NCBI RefSeq assembly: GCF_023898315.1
Contig: NC_064617.1
Location: 718,907,202 to 718,971,201 of the forward strand
DNA length: 64,000 nucleotides
From: Schistocerca nitens
Lineage: Eukaryota; Arthropoda; Insecta; Orthoptera; Acrididae
Direction: 5' to 3'
Under the pieces are notes generated by a model. That model was not told the DNA's origin, ran no database searches, and was given only the letters and a program-made list of their open reading frames with translations. A program made the position numbers and the translations under genes. This document shows positions 10,231 to 20,336 of this stretch, in pieces; position 1 is the first letter of the stretch, and every line of letters begins with the position of its first letter.

Positions 10231-11652
10231 CACTCCTGGAAATTGAAATAAGAACACCGTGAATTCATTGTCCCAGGAAGGGGAAACTTTATTGACACAT
10301 TCCTGGGGTCAGATACATCACATGATCACACTGACAGAACCACAGGCACATAGACACAGGCAACAGAGCATGCACAATGTCGGCACTAGTACAGTGTATA
10401 TCCACCTTTCGCAGCAATGCAGGCTGCTATTCTCCAATGGAGACGATCGTAGAGATGCTGGATGTAGTCCTGTGGAACGGCTTGCCATGCCATTTCCACC
10501 TGGCGCCTCAGTTGGACCAGCGTTCGTGCTGGACGTGCAGACCGCGTGAGACGACGCTTCATCCAGTCCCAAACATGCTCAATGGGGGACAGATCCGGAG
10601 ATCTTGCTGGCCAGGGTAGTTGACTTACACCTTCTAGAGCACGTTGGGTGGCACGGGATACATGCGGACGTGCATTGTCCTGTTGGAACAGCAAGTTCCC
10701 TTGCCGGTCTACGAATGGTAGAACGATGGGTTCGATGACGGTTTGGATGTACCGTGCACTATTCAGTGTCCCCTCGACGATCACCAGTGGTGTACGGCCA
10801 GTGTAGGAGATCGCTCCCCACACCATGATGCCGGGTGTTGGCCCTGTGTGCTTCGGTCGTATGCAGTCCTGATTGTGGCGCTCACCTGCACGGCGCCAAA
10901 CACGCATACGACCATCATTGGCACCAAGGCAGAAGCGACTCTCATCGCTGAAGACGACACGTCTCCATTCGTCCCTCCATTCACGCCTGTCGCGACACCA
11001 CTGGAGGCGGGCTGCACGGTGTTGGGGCGTGAGCGGAAGACTGCCTAACGGTGTGCGGGACCGTAGCCCAGCTTCATGGAGACGGTTGCGAATGGTCCTC
11101 GCCGATACCCCAGGAGCAACAGTGTCCCTAATTTGCTGGGAAGTGGCGGTGCGGTCCCCTACGGCACTGCGTAGGATCCTACGGTCTTGGCGTGCATCCG
11201 TGCGTCGCTGCGGTCCGGTCCCAGGTCGACGGGCACGTGCACCTTCCGCCGACCACTGGCGACAACATCGATGTACTGTGGAGACCTCACGCCCCACGTG
11301 TTGAGCAATTCGGCGGTACGTCCACCCGGCCTCCCGCATGCCCACTATACGCCCTCGCTCAAAGTCCGTCAACTGCACATACGGTTCACGTCCACGCTGT
11401 CGCGGCATGCTACCAGTGTTAAAGACTGCGATGGAGCTCCGTATGCCACGGCAAACTGGCTGACACTGACGGCGGCGGTGCACAAATGCTGCGCAGCTAG
11501 CGCCATTCGACGGCCAACACCGCGGTTCCTGGTGTGTCCGCTGTGCCGTGCGTGTGATCATTGCTTGTACAGCCCTCTCGCAGTGTCCGGAGCAAGTATG
11601 GTGGGTCTGACACACCGGTGTCAATGTGTTCTTTTTTCCATTTCCAGGAGTG
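10231..11652 (-). mobile_element. Tc1-like transposon, copy 3 (apparently intact)
   Basis: The element is 1422 bp with TA at 10229-10230 and TA at 11653-11654. The matching ends are CACTCCTGGAAATTGAAATA and CCAGGAGTG. The one transposase frame is uninterrupted. Near-identity to copies 1 and 2 indicates recent activity of this family. Copies 1 and 2 serve as comparison for the damaging changes they carry. Confidence 0.94.
10386..11408 (-). CDS. Tc1-like transposase, intact 340 residues, DD32E spacing
   Basis: Transposase binds the terminal repeats and carries out TA-targeted cut-and-paste. Start chosen at MPRQRG (11408), giving 340 residues, typical for Tc1; the frame is open further upstream to 11624 but that region looks non-coding. 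Residues ~10-60 form the first helix-turn-helix, followed by an Arg-rich RRPGTGPQRR linker, then a second DNA-binding segment (~85-130). The catalytic triad is D155 (FSDESRF), D244 (QQDNARP) and E277 (SPIEHVW). I count 32 residues between D244 and E277, two fewer than the usual Tc1 DD34E. The protein ends AAKGGYTLY. No stops or frameshifts are seen. Confidence 0.93.
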   Translation of the reverse strand: MPRQRGREPYVQLTDFERGRIVGMREAGWTYRRIAQHVGREVSTVHRCCRQWSAEGARARRPGTGPQRRTDARQDRRILRSAVGDRTATSQQIRDTVAPGVSARTIRNRLHEAGLRSRTPLGSLPLTPQHRAARLQWCRDRREWRDEWRRVVFSDESRFCLGANDGRMRVWRRAGERHNQDCIRPKHTGPTPGIMVWGAISYTGRTPLVIVEGTLNSARYIQTVIEPIVLPFVDRQGNLLFQQDNARPHVSRATQRALEGVSQLPWPARSPDLSPIEHVWDWMKRRLTRSARPARTLVQLRRQVEMAWQAVPQDYIQHLYDRLHWRIAACIAAKGGYTLY

Positions 11653-12199
11653 TATTACGTGGACATTATAATTTAAATTTTCATGGCAAATTTATTACAC
11701 AGTTAGAATCAAATCCTTTGTCATTTCAAAGAAAACTAACTCTCCTTTACACAGTTTATAACAAGAGACACAGTAATCAATAGTGCTGCTATTGACAACA
11801 TCTGTGTAGGCCTAGATACATCGAGTAAATTTTGTAAATACTTGCAGTTAAATTGTAAGGCTAATAAATAAAAAGGAACTGTATCGTCACACTGGAAATA
11901 TGGTCGCAACCCATTAGGCATCAGTGAAAAATGTAATATATTCGGTAAAGTAACTTACAGTTTCCGAAAGTTTAATCGATTATATTTCTCATTTATTTTA
12001 TACTTGACACGTATTCCTCGGGGTACGCAAAATACATTGCAGCTGCTGATAAACATAGCATTTAACTTACCATAGCACAACTTCTCGACACAGTGACATT
12101 CATAGTACTGACTGAAGTTGCTTGGCAAATCGCTCGAGTGTTGGGTGTCAGGGCGTGAGACCGATCACAGACGAAACCGCATTCGACCAGACCACCTTA
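11653..12199. other. Unassigned sequence
   Basis: No open frame, repeat or structure was recognised between Tc1 copy 3 and the LINE remnant. Confidence 0.6.
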
Positions 12200-14185
12200 C
12201 TAATGGTGTGAGGATTCGATGGATTGGTGTACTCCGCAATCCACCGTGACGTGCATGGCAGAGGGTACGTCCCATTATACCAGTTATTATGGTTTCTTCA
12301 CGTTCCATTCATGTATGGAGCGCTTGACTGCTCTGCGTGTGTAGGAATTATTCTAATCTTATCCATAACCTTGTCTTATCCTCACGGTTTGTATGTGAGC
12401 GATACATATGCGTTGTAGCATATTCCTAGAGTTATCATTTAAAGCCGGTTCTTTAACTTTGTTAACAGAATTTATCGGGTTAGTTTACGTCTATCTTCAA
12501 GAGTCTGCCAGTTCAGTTCCTTCAGTATCTATGTGGTACTCTCTCACAGATCAAACAAACGTGTGACCATTCGAGCTGCCCTCCTCTGTATATGTTCAAT
12601 TTCCCTGTTAATCCTCTGTGGTACGAGTTCCACACACTTGAGAATTACTCTAGAATTTTTCGTACGAGTGATTTGTAAGCAATCTCTTTTGTAGACTGAT
12701 TGCACTTCCCGTGTATTCTACCAATAAATCCTGCTTTACCCACAACTGAGCCTATGTGATCATTCTATTTCATATCTTTACAATGTGTTACACCAGAAGT
12801 ATCAGGGACTAGTGTTGACTGTATATATCAACTATATATATATTGATATTTCTGTACTTTTGACACGATAAATAAATAAATCTGTATGACCGATTTCAAC
12901 ATTGACTAACTGATAGTATACCACGTGCACAACAATTTTACATTTCTGAACATTTAAAGCAAGTTGCCAATATTTGCACCATTTTGAAATCTTATCAAGA
13001 ACTGACTGAACATTTACGCAACCTCTTTTCAGATAGTACTTCATCATAGATAACTGCATCATCTGCAAAAAGTCTGAGATTACTATTAATATTGTCTGCA
13101 ACCTCATTATGCAACACGGACAGCAGGGGTCCCAACACACTTCCCTGGAGCACACGTGAAGTTACTGCTACACCTCTCCATTGAAGATAACATGCTGTAT
13201 CCTTGTACCTTTAAGTCCTCAGTCTTTCATTTAATACCACATATGATAATACTTTTAACAATAAGTGTAAGTGTGGTAATGAGTCACCTGATTTTCTAAA
13301 ATCAAGAAATACTGCTTCTGACTGACTACTGAATCAAAAAAAAAAAAATGGCTCTGAGCACTATGCGACTTAACTTCTGAGGTCATTAGTCGCCTAGAAC
13401 TTAGAACTAATTAAACCTAACTAACCTAAGGACATCACACACATCCATGCCCGAGGCAGGATTCGAACCTGCGACCGTAGCGGTCACGCGGTTCCAGACT
13501 GAAGCGCCTTTAACCGCACGGCCACACCGGCCGGCACTACTGAATCCAAAGCTTTCAATATATCATGTGAGAAAAGTGGGAATGATTTTCACATGATCGA
13601 TTTTTTCAGAATCGTTGCTTACAGAATTCATGTTCGTTGGCATGGAGGAAGTAATTCTGTTCAAGATACCTCATTATGTTTGAGTTCAGAATATGTTCTA
13701 AGATTCTGTGGCAAATAAATGTGAAGGATGTTGGATGATATTTTTGTGGGTCCCTTCTACGGTCTTTTTGTAGACAGGTGTGACCTGTGCTTTCTTCCAA
13801 CTAGAGGGCATGGCTTTTGTTCAATGAGTGTATGTATGTATAATTAAAAGAGGTACTAACTCAACCACAAATGCAGTATAGAATCAGACAGGGGTCCCAC
13901 TGGGCCGGAGTTTTGTTCAGTTTCAATGATTTTAGCAGTTTCTCAACACCACCGTCACTAAGATTGATTCCACTCATCTTTGCAGTGGTACGAGGAATAA
14001 ATTGAGGAAATTTTTCTGGGTTTTCGTTTGTTAAGGAAAATTTGAGAACGGAATTAAGCATTGCAGCCTTTTGCTTTGCTACTCTTAATTTCAGTTCCTA
14101 TCTCATTCGCTAGGCGCTGGACATAATGTTGGTACCACTGACAGCCTTGTGAAATATAATTTGACACTGTTCTGCTGGACCTAGG
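12200..14185 (-). pseudogene. Non-LTR retrotransposon (Jockey/CR1 superfamily) ORF2 remnant
   Basis: Broken minus-strand frames give successive reverse transcriptase blocks, from high to low coordinates. They are a LKLNKTPAQWDP block (from 13861-14061), then HTCLQKDRRRDPQKYHP and HRILEHILNSNIMRYLEQN (13606-13800). A FADD-type catalytic box lies near 13050, and LDKISKWCKYWQLALNVQKC (12832-13155) follows. Many frameshifts and stops are present. The 3' end is near 12205, where TGGATTGCGGAGTACACC reads outward. The endonuclease is missing, so the copy is 5'-truncated near 14185. A SINE (13334-13535) interrupts it. Confidence 0.82.
13334..13535 (-). repeat. tRNA-derived SINE, family 1, full length with 11-bp TSD, inside the LINE
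   Basis: On the minus strand it starts GCCGGCCGGTGTGGCCGTGC (A-box region), has the B box GGTTCGAATCC, and ends in an oligo(T) tail (A13 on the + strand at 13334). The flanks ACTACTGAATC at 13323-13333 and 13536-13546 are a perfect 11-bp target duplication. The LINE sequence continues on both sides, so the SINE is younger. Confidence 0.93.
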
Positions 14186-14724
14186 GTTGTCAACATTGTT
14201 TACCTACCGCCCACTTTGTATCTACGATAGCAGTAAAATTTTCTAACTGTCCACCAGTTCCACACCATTGTGAAGTAGGAAAGTAATATTACTTTATAAA
14301 ATTTATAAAACAGAGCTGCAGCAAGTTAAAGCATATAATAATAATGACTTACGAAATATTTTATGTCAGAATTTTATGAAAATGTTTTTAAAACCCTACC
14401 ATCTACCGCCCACCATGAAAACTGGCAGCGCCCACTAGTGGGCTGCAGTGGTCAGCTAAACTGTAAACTTGTAAGAGGCCTACAAATAAAATACAACTAC
14501 AACTGTATTCTTTGTCATACGGTACATTCCAAACACGCAGACAGTATAAGCGAAACATCACAAAAAATACTATACTGTGCAATTTAGCCTGCGACGTTTC
14601 TCGTACGCCTTTATTGTTACTGATTATTATTATAACAGTTTTGTCTATATATGCAGGATGGAAATGCCGTCGGCGTTAGAGTGTTGTTATATGATGCTTA
14701 TCACTACGTTTTAACAAACAACAA
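14186..14724. other. Unassigned sequence
   Basis: No supported gene or known repeat between the LINE remnant and the Merlin TSD. Confidence 0.6.
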
Positions 14725-15062
14725 TAGAGATAGGGTCAACAGAAGCGTCCGATCTTACCCGTCGGCTTTGACCCGTGACGTAAGCGTGTTGTGGTGTGTG
14801 ACGTCATTACGGCGCGGAGTTTGATTTGCGATTGTGGCGTGTTTGTAGATGTCTTGTTTTTCTTTGTCGTGCTCTCTGGTGGTGTGTTCATGGTTTTCGT
14901 TTGTTTCGTTTGTTTCGTGTGGTGGGGTCAGTTTTCTGTTGCTCAGGTGTTGGATTTGAAGCGGAATTTCTAATAGTGAGTTAATGGTTAATTTAATGCT
15001 CATTGCTGTACGTCGGGTGAGTTTGTTATTAAGTGTATTCGGTTGTGGTTTTTTGTTCAGGA

Positions 15063-15977
15063 ATGGATATGAAAGACCGGATTAATAGTTCTCGGTTGAG
15101 GGCTATGATGGGGGAGACAGCTTTAGAGCTGATTAAATTTCTTCAGCTATTTGGCTTAATTGCCGAGGTCGTGAAGTGCGGTGTGTGCCGTGAACCTATG
15201 AAATTGGTTAAAGTTCCGGACTCTCGGACCAGGGACGGATACATGTGGTGTTGCCGGAAAGATGGCATATGGCGTTCTGTAAGGCGTGGTACCTGGTTCG
15301 AGAAGTCTAGATTGGCCATGCGTGAGATTGTGCTTATTACGTATTATTTTTGTTACAGTTGCGGACAGAGTTTTTGCGCGTTTGAGACTGGTGTGAGTGA
15401 GAGGACTGTTTTAGACTGGTATTCCTTTTGCCGCGAGGTGTGTTCCGAATTTATTAAGTACAGGGGTAAGTTGGGTGGGCATGGGGTGCTTGTGGAGGTG
15501 GATGAGTCGCAGTTTGGTAAAAGGAAGTATGGGAGGGGGAAGTCTGTGGCTGGTCTTTGGGTGTGGGGGGCTGTTGTTCAGGGGGGTGGGGGTACTGAAT
15601 GTGTTTTTAGGATTGTGGAGGGGAGGTCGAAGCCTGAATTAGTGGGGTTAATTGAGGAGTATGTAGAGCCGGGGTCCACAGTAGTTTCAGATGCGTTTTC
15701 TTCATATAGGGGGTTGGGTGAGAGGGGATTTAATCATTTAGTAGTGAACCACAGTCTAGAGTTTAAGAATTATGATACTGGGGCTTGCACTAACACAATT
15801 GAGGGGATGTGGGGAGCGGTTAAGTCAGTTCTTGGGAGGGGGAAGAGGCGCTCTTCCAACCTTCAGTCTCATTTAGATGAGTACTGTTGGCGGAAGAGTG
15901 TCCCAGAGGGCTATTGCATTCTTCGGGTTTTTTTAAGGGCTGTGGGTAAAATGTATAGACCGAAAGTGGTTAGTTAG
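15063..15977 (+). CDS. Merlin transposase (IS1016/ISXO2-like), apparently intact, DD36E
   Basis: The transposase would excise and insert the 14733-17104 element. Start: the frame opens with Met at 15033 and a second Met-Asp-Met at 15063. I prefer 15063, because the first ten residues look like leader sequence. Counting from 15033, a Cys-type metal-binding patch has C49, C52 and C73-C74. IDs of the catalytic set: D157 (VEVDESQFGK), D220 (VVSDAFSSY) and E257 (CTNTIEGMW). There are exactly 36 residues between D220 and E257, the published Merlin/IS1016 spacing. No stop or shift is seen through residue 314. A dead paralogue is at 21130-21950 and a fragment is at 7795-8016. Confidence 0.92.
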   Translation: MDMKDRINSSRLRAMMGETALELIKFLQLFGLIAEVVKCGVCREPMKLVKVPDSRTRDGYMWCCRKDGIWRSVRRGTWFEKSRLAMREIVLITYYFCYSCGQSFCAFETGVSERTVLDWYSFCREVCSEFIKYRGKLGGHGVLVEVDESQFGKRKYGRGKSVAGLWVWGAVVQGGGGTECVFRIVEGRSKPELVGLIEEYVEPGSTVVSDAFSSYRGLGERGFNHLVVNHSLEFKNYDTGACTNTIEGMWGAVKSVLGRGKRRSSNLQSHLDEYCWRKSVPEGYCILRVFLRAVGKMYRPKVVS

Positions 15978-16128
15978 GGTGGGCTGGGTAGGTGGGTGGG
16001 TGGTTTATTTTGTTGTATAGTGTTTGTGTGTTGTATTTTGGAGTTGTGGGGGAGGGGGTTGACGTTTGGGTGGGTTGGGTTTTTATTTTAGTTCAGTATT
16101 TTTTCGTTGGTGTGTCTGTGTGTGTTTT

Positions 16129-16130
<2 letters not shown>

Positions 16131-16166
<36 letters not shown>

Positions 16167-16200
16167 TGTGCGTGCGTGCGTGTGTGCATTTGTGTGTGAT
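16131..16200. repeat. (GT)n-rich microsatellite inside Merlin 1
   Basis: About 60 bp of GT repeat with a few CGTG units, downstream of the transposase stop. Confidence 0.9.
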
Positions 16201-16295
16201 TGTGGTGGCCAATCTAGTTTGTGGAGCTGGAACTTTTTTGAGGTAAGTTCCGTTTTTTTTTTTTTTTGGTTATTTATGTATGTTTTCTGTATTGG

Positions 16296-16346
16296 GTATA
16301 GGTTGGAAACATCCGATCTCACGCGTCGGCTTTGACCCCTCACGTA
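16296..16346 (+). repeat. Internal copy of the Merlin left TIR
   Basis: The segment ACATCCGATCTCACGCGTCG continuing GCTTTGACCCCTCACGTAAG resembles the left TIR of the element (GCGTCCGATCTTACCCGTCG, GCTTTGACCCGTGACGTAAG). It has the same orientation. It could be a recombination trace or the left end of a shorter non-autonomous unit ending at 17104. Confidence 0.8.
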
Positions 16347-16359
16347 AGGGACCTACACA

Positions 16360-16790
16360 TTGATCTGTAGCGTAGCCCTGAATACGAGGTTAGGTTGGGA
16401 GTTTTTTTTTGGAATGCGGCCGCGGCAGCGGCCGCCTATGATTCGAAAATATTGATTTGACACTAATGAACATGTATACGTAATATGAAGCAATTTGATG
16501 AACATATTGATCTGTAGCGTAGCCCACTTGAGGTTAGGTTGGGAGTTTTTTTTTTTTGGAATGCGGCCGCGGCAGCGGCCGCCTATGATTCGAAAATATT
16601 GATTTGACACTAATGAACATGTATACGTAATATGAAGCAATTTGATGAACATATTGATCTGTAGCGTAGCCCACTTGAGGTTAGGTTGGGAGTTTTTTTT
16701 TGGAATGCGGCCGCGGCAGCGGCCGCCTATGATTCGAAAATATTGATTTGATCAATATGTTCATCAAATTGCTTCATATTACGTATACAT
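16360..16790. repeat. 147-bp tandem repeat array with NotI-type palindromes and inverted tail
   Basis: The landmark GATCTGTAGCGTAGCC recurs at 16362, 16509 and 16656, a period of 147 bp. Each unit holds GGTTAGGTTGGGAG, a T run, then GCGGCCGCGGCAGCGGCCGC (two NotI sites as an inverted pair) and CCTATGATTCGAAAATATTG. After the third unit the next segment (16749-16793) is the reverse complement of the unit's own GAACATGTATACGTAATATG … ATTGATC part. The array therefore ends in an inversion. Confidence 0.9.
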
Positions 16791-17112
16791 GTTCTTTAAA
16801 CACGTATTGGTATTTGGTCAGTTTTGTGATGTTGATGTACTTCGTTGTTTTGCGTGGTTTTGAATGGCGGTCGGTCGCTACATTTCTGTATATTTAGTTT
16901 CTCCGCACCCAAAAACCCCTAATTTCCCACGCTTGTCCCGTTACAGTCATTAGGCTTTTTGTGAAACTTGTGTATTTCAGTGTTTACAATACGTATGCGA
17001 TGTTTTTATATCCGCCATATTGGAATTGTTTATACTCGTTTCCGCGGTATTTGTGACGTCATGGGTCAAAGCCGACGGGTAAGATCGGACGCTTCTGTAT
17101 TTCCTAGAGATA

Positions 17113-17689
17113 TATTTTAGTGCTAGTACGAACTACGGGAAAGTTGGCAACGATATACAAGGGCTGTGGCATTACCTCTCCTGGATAATCTACGAATTAC
17201 GAACTAGTTTGAAACCTCTGCAGATTCCTAACGCTATTGACTCAGTTTACGAAGTCAATGCTTTTATGTGCCCATTCCCATTCAGTTGCGAGAAATGTCT
17301 TTGCTAAAAAACACACTATAAATGTACAGGTTACATCAGTACCGGATATACAGCAGACCTAGGAATGAAGCTAACGGATCTAGTCGGCAGTGTAGATCAT
17401 ACACGTACGTGCAATGGCGAAGTAAACTTACCCCTCGCGCAACTTTTTTCCGCATATTCCCCAGCATGAATAAATTTTACCAAACATCCGTTGTCAAAAA
17501 TGTTTGGAAAATAAATTATCTTACTTGATTCAAGTCCACAAAATTCTCCGAAAACACACAATCCTGGCTGTGTAAAACTCACGATCTCGTAAGTGCTACC
17601 ATATTGCCCAGGAATTGTTATTCTTGCGATGCCGTTTTGTTCATTGGCTACGGAAATTTTTTCGTTAGACCATAGATACATTTAGAACG
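17113..17689. other. Unassigned spacer between the two Merlin elements
   Basis: No gene or known repeat was recognised between the two target duplications. Confidence 0.6.
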
Positions 17690-18092
17690 CGCACGCCGGG
17701 TCTAGTGAAGCAGGGGATACAACCCGTTGGCTTTGACCAATGACGTCAGAATTGACCAGAGAGCATTTATTATACAGATGAAAGAGTTGACAAGACTGTT
17801 CAGAAACAAAGGAATACGACAGACGAAAAATATAGTTGACATATATCAAGGCAAGTAGTATTTTCAGGTTAAGGATATCGCGTGTTTGTATCGTATTATT
17901 TCTGTGGAAAATGAAGGGGAAAAATGGTTGGAAACATTGGTCGCATAGAATACGTACCTCACGTCACATATAATGGGTTGTATCTCGCACCTCATTCGAA
18001 CTGTATTGGTTGACTGCAGTACGGGATACAAGTTTAGAGTGCGTCGATTTCTTCGTTTTCGTTAGCATTAATTCTGTTGTTCAGTTGAACTA

Positions 18093-19031
18093 TACAGGGT
18101 GTTACAAAAACGTAAGGCCAAACTTTCAGGAAACTTTCCTCACACACAAAGAAAGAAAATATGTTGTGTGGACATGTGTCCGGAAACGCTTATTTTCCAT
18201 GTTAGAGCTCATTTTATTACTTCTCTTCAAATCACATTAATCATGGAATGGAAACACACAGCAACAGAACGTACCAGCGTGACTTCAAACACTTTGATAC
18301 AGGAAATGTTCAAAATGTCCTCCGTTAGCGAGGATACCTGCATCTACTCTCCGTCGCATGGAATCCCTGATGCGCTGATGCAGCCCTGGAGAATGGCATA
18401 TTGTATCACAGCCGTCCACAATACGAGCACGAAGAGTCTCTACATTTGGTACCGGGGTTACGTAGACAAGAGCTTTCAAATGCCCCCATAAATGAAAGTC
18501 AAGAGAGTTGAGGTCAGGAGAGCGTGGAGGCCATGGAATTGGTCCGCCTCTACCAATCCATCGGTCACCGAATCTGTTGTTGAGAAGCGTACGAACACTT
18601 CGACTGAAATGTGCAGGAGCTCCATCGTGCATGAACCACATGTTGTGTCGTACTTGTAAAGGCACATGTTCTAGCAGCACAGGTAGAGTATCCCGTATGA
18701 AATCATGATAACGTGTTCCATTGAGCGTAGGTGGAAGAACATGGGGCCCAATCAAGACAACACCAACAATGCCTGCCCAAACGTTCACAGAAAATATGTG
18801 TTGATGACCTGATTGCACAATTGCGTGCGGATTCTCGTGAGCCCACACATGTTGATTGTGAAAATTTACAATTTGAATCGAGGAAGTACAGTACATACTG
18901 ACTAAACTAAAATGAGCTCTAACATGAAATTTAAGCGTTTCCGGACACATGTCCACATAACATCTTTTCTTTATTTGTGTGTGAGGAACGTTTCCTGAAA
19001 GTTTGGCCGTACCTTTTTGTAACACCCTGTG
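18093..19031 (-). mobile_element. DD41D mariner-like element, internally deleted
   Basis: Terminal inverted repeats start (T/C)ACAGGGTGTTAC and run on through GGCCAAACTTTCAGGAAAC on both ends, with TA on each side (18091-18092, 19032-19033). The 939-bp length is too short for a complete element. It is inserted inside Merlin 2. Confidence 0.87.
18285..18910 (-). pseudogene. DD41D mariner transposase, C-terminal half only
   Basis: The minus frame is open but begins inside the TIR. It joins directly to NHQHVWAHENPHA, so the helix-turn-helix domain and the first catalytic Asp are missing. Remaining motifs are FMHDGAPAHFSRSV, WPPRSPDLNSLDFHLWG and a normal C-terminus with ILANGGHFEHF. I count 41 residues between the Asp of HDGAP and the Asp of LDFHLW. 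That places it in the DD41D branch of Tc1/mariner. The deletion makes it non-autonomous. Confidence 0.87.
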
Positions 19032-19083
19032 TAGCTCAACTGAAGCACGGGATACAAATCTTACATGTGTTGTTTCTTTCGCC

Positions 19084-20336
19084 TTACTAACGCGAATTAT
19101 TTACAGACGAATGGAAAAACTGGTAGAAGCCGACCTCGGGGCAGATCAGTTTGGATTCCGTAGAAAGTTGGAACACGTGAGGCAATACTGACCTTACGAC
19201 TTGTCTTAGAAGGAAGATTAAGAAAAGGCAAACCTACGTTTCTAGCATTTGTAGATTTAGAGAAAGCTTTTGACAATGTTGACTGGAATACTCTCTTTCA
19301 AATTCTGAAGGTGGCAGGGGTAAAATACAGGGAGCGAAAAGCTATGTACAATTTGTACAGAAACCAGATGGCAGTTTTAAGAGTCGAGGGGCATGAAAGG
19401 GAAGCAGTGGTTGGGAAGGGAGTGAGACAGGGTTGTAGCCTCTCCCCGATGTTATTCAATCTGTATATTGAGCAAGCAGTAAAGGAAACAAAAGAAAAAT
19501 TCGGAGTAGGTATTAAAATACATCGAGAAGAAATAAAAACTTTGAGGTTCGCCGATGACATTGTAATTCTGTCAGAGACAGGAAAGGACTTGGAAGAGCA
19601 GTTGAACAGAATGGACTGTGTCTTGAAAGGAGGATATAAGATGAACATCAACAAAAGCAAAACGAGGATAATGGAATGTAGTCGAATTAAGTCGGTGATG
19701 CTGAGGGAATTAGAATAGGAAGTGGGACACGTAAAGTAGTAAATGAGTTTTGCTATTTGGGGAGCAAAATAACTGATGATGGTCGAAGTAGAGAGGATAT
19801 AAAATGTAGACTGGCAATGGCAAGGAAAGCATTTCTGAAGAAGAGAAATTTGTTAACATCGAGTATAGATTTAAGTGTCAAGAAGTCGTTTCTGAAAGTA
19901 TTTGTATGGAGTGTAGCCATGTATGAAAGTGAAACATGGACAATAAATAGTTTGGACAAGAAGAGAATAGAAGCTTTCGAAATGTGGTGCTACAGAAGAA
20001 TGTTGACGATTAGGTGGGTAGATCACGTAACTATTGAGGAGGTATTGAAAAGGATTGGGGAGAAGAGAAGTTTGTGGCACAACTTGACTAGAAGAAGGGA
20101 TCGGTTGGTAGGACATGTCCTGAGGCATCAAGGGATCAGAAATTTAGCATTGGAGGGCAGTGTGGAGGGTAAAAATCGTAGAGGGAGACCAAGAGATGAA
20201 TACACTAAGCAGATTCAGGAGGATGTAGGTTGCAGTAGGTACTGGGAGATGAAGGAGCTTGCACAGGATAGATTAGCATGGAGAGCTGCATCAAACCAAT
20301 CTCAGGACTGAAGACCACAACAACAACAAACAACCA
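19084..20336 (+). pseudogene. RTE-type LINE, copy A, 5'-truncated with frameshifts
   Basis: The segment matches the RT part of the fuller RTE at 50750-54044, starting from TACTAACGCGAATT. It keeps FVDLEKAFDN-type sequence, VRQGCSLSPMLFNLYIEQ and RFADDIVILSE, but the frame changes near 19200 and again near 19720. It ends with a GAAGACCACAACAACAAC 3' tail. The endonuclease is absent. It lies within Merlin 2. Confidence 0.88.

Larger units (their letters stand above)
14733..17104 (+). mobile_element. Merlin-superfamily DNA transposon 1 (TIRs, 8-bp TSD TAGAGATA)
   Basis: The left end GGGTCAACAGAAGCGTCCGA and the right end (reverse complement GGAAATACAGAAGCGTCCGA) form terminal inverted repeats. 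They match over about 42 bp from ACAGAAGCG to TGACGT with one mismatch; the outermost 6 bp are looser. TAGAGATA occurs at 14725-14732 and 17105-17112, a perfect 8-bp target duplication. Merlin elements characteristically make 8-9-bp duplications and use an IS1016-like transposase, as found here. The 2372-bp length is inflated by a GT-rich tract and a 147-bp tandem array in the 3' part. Confidence 0.93.
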
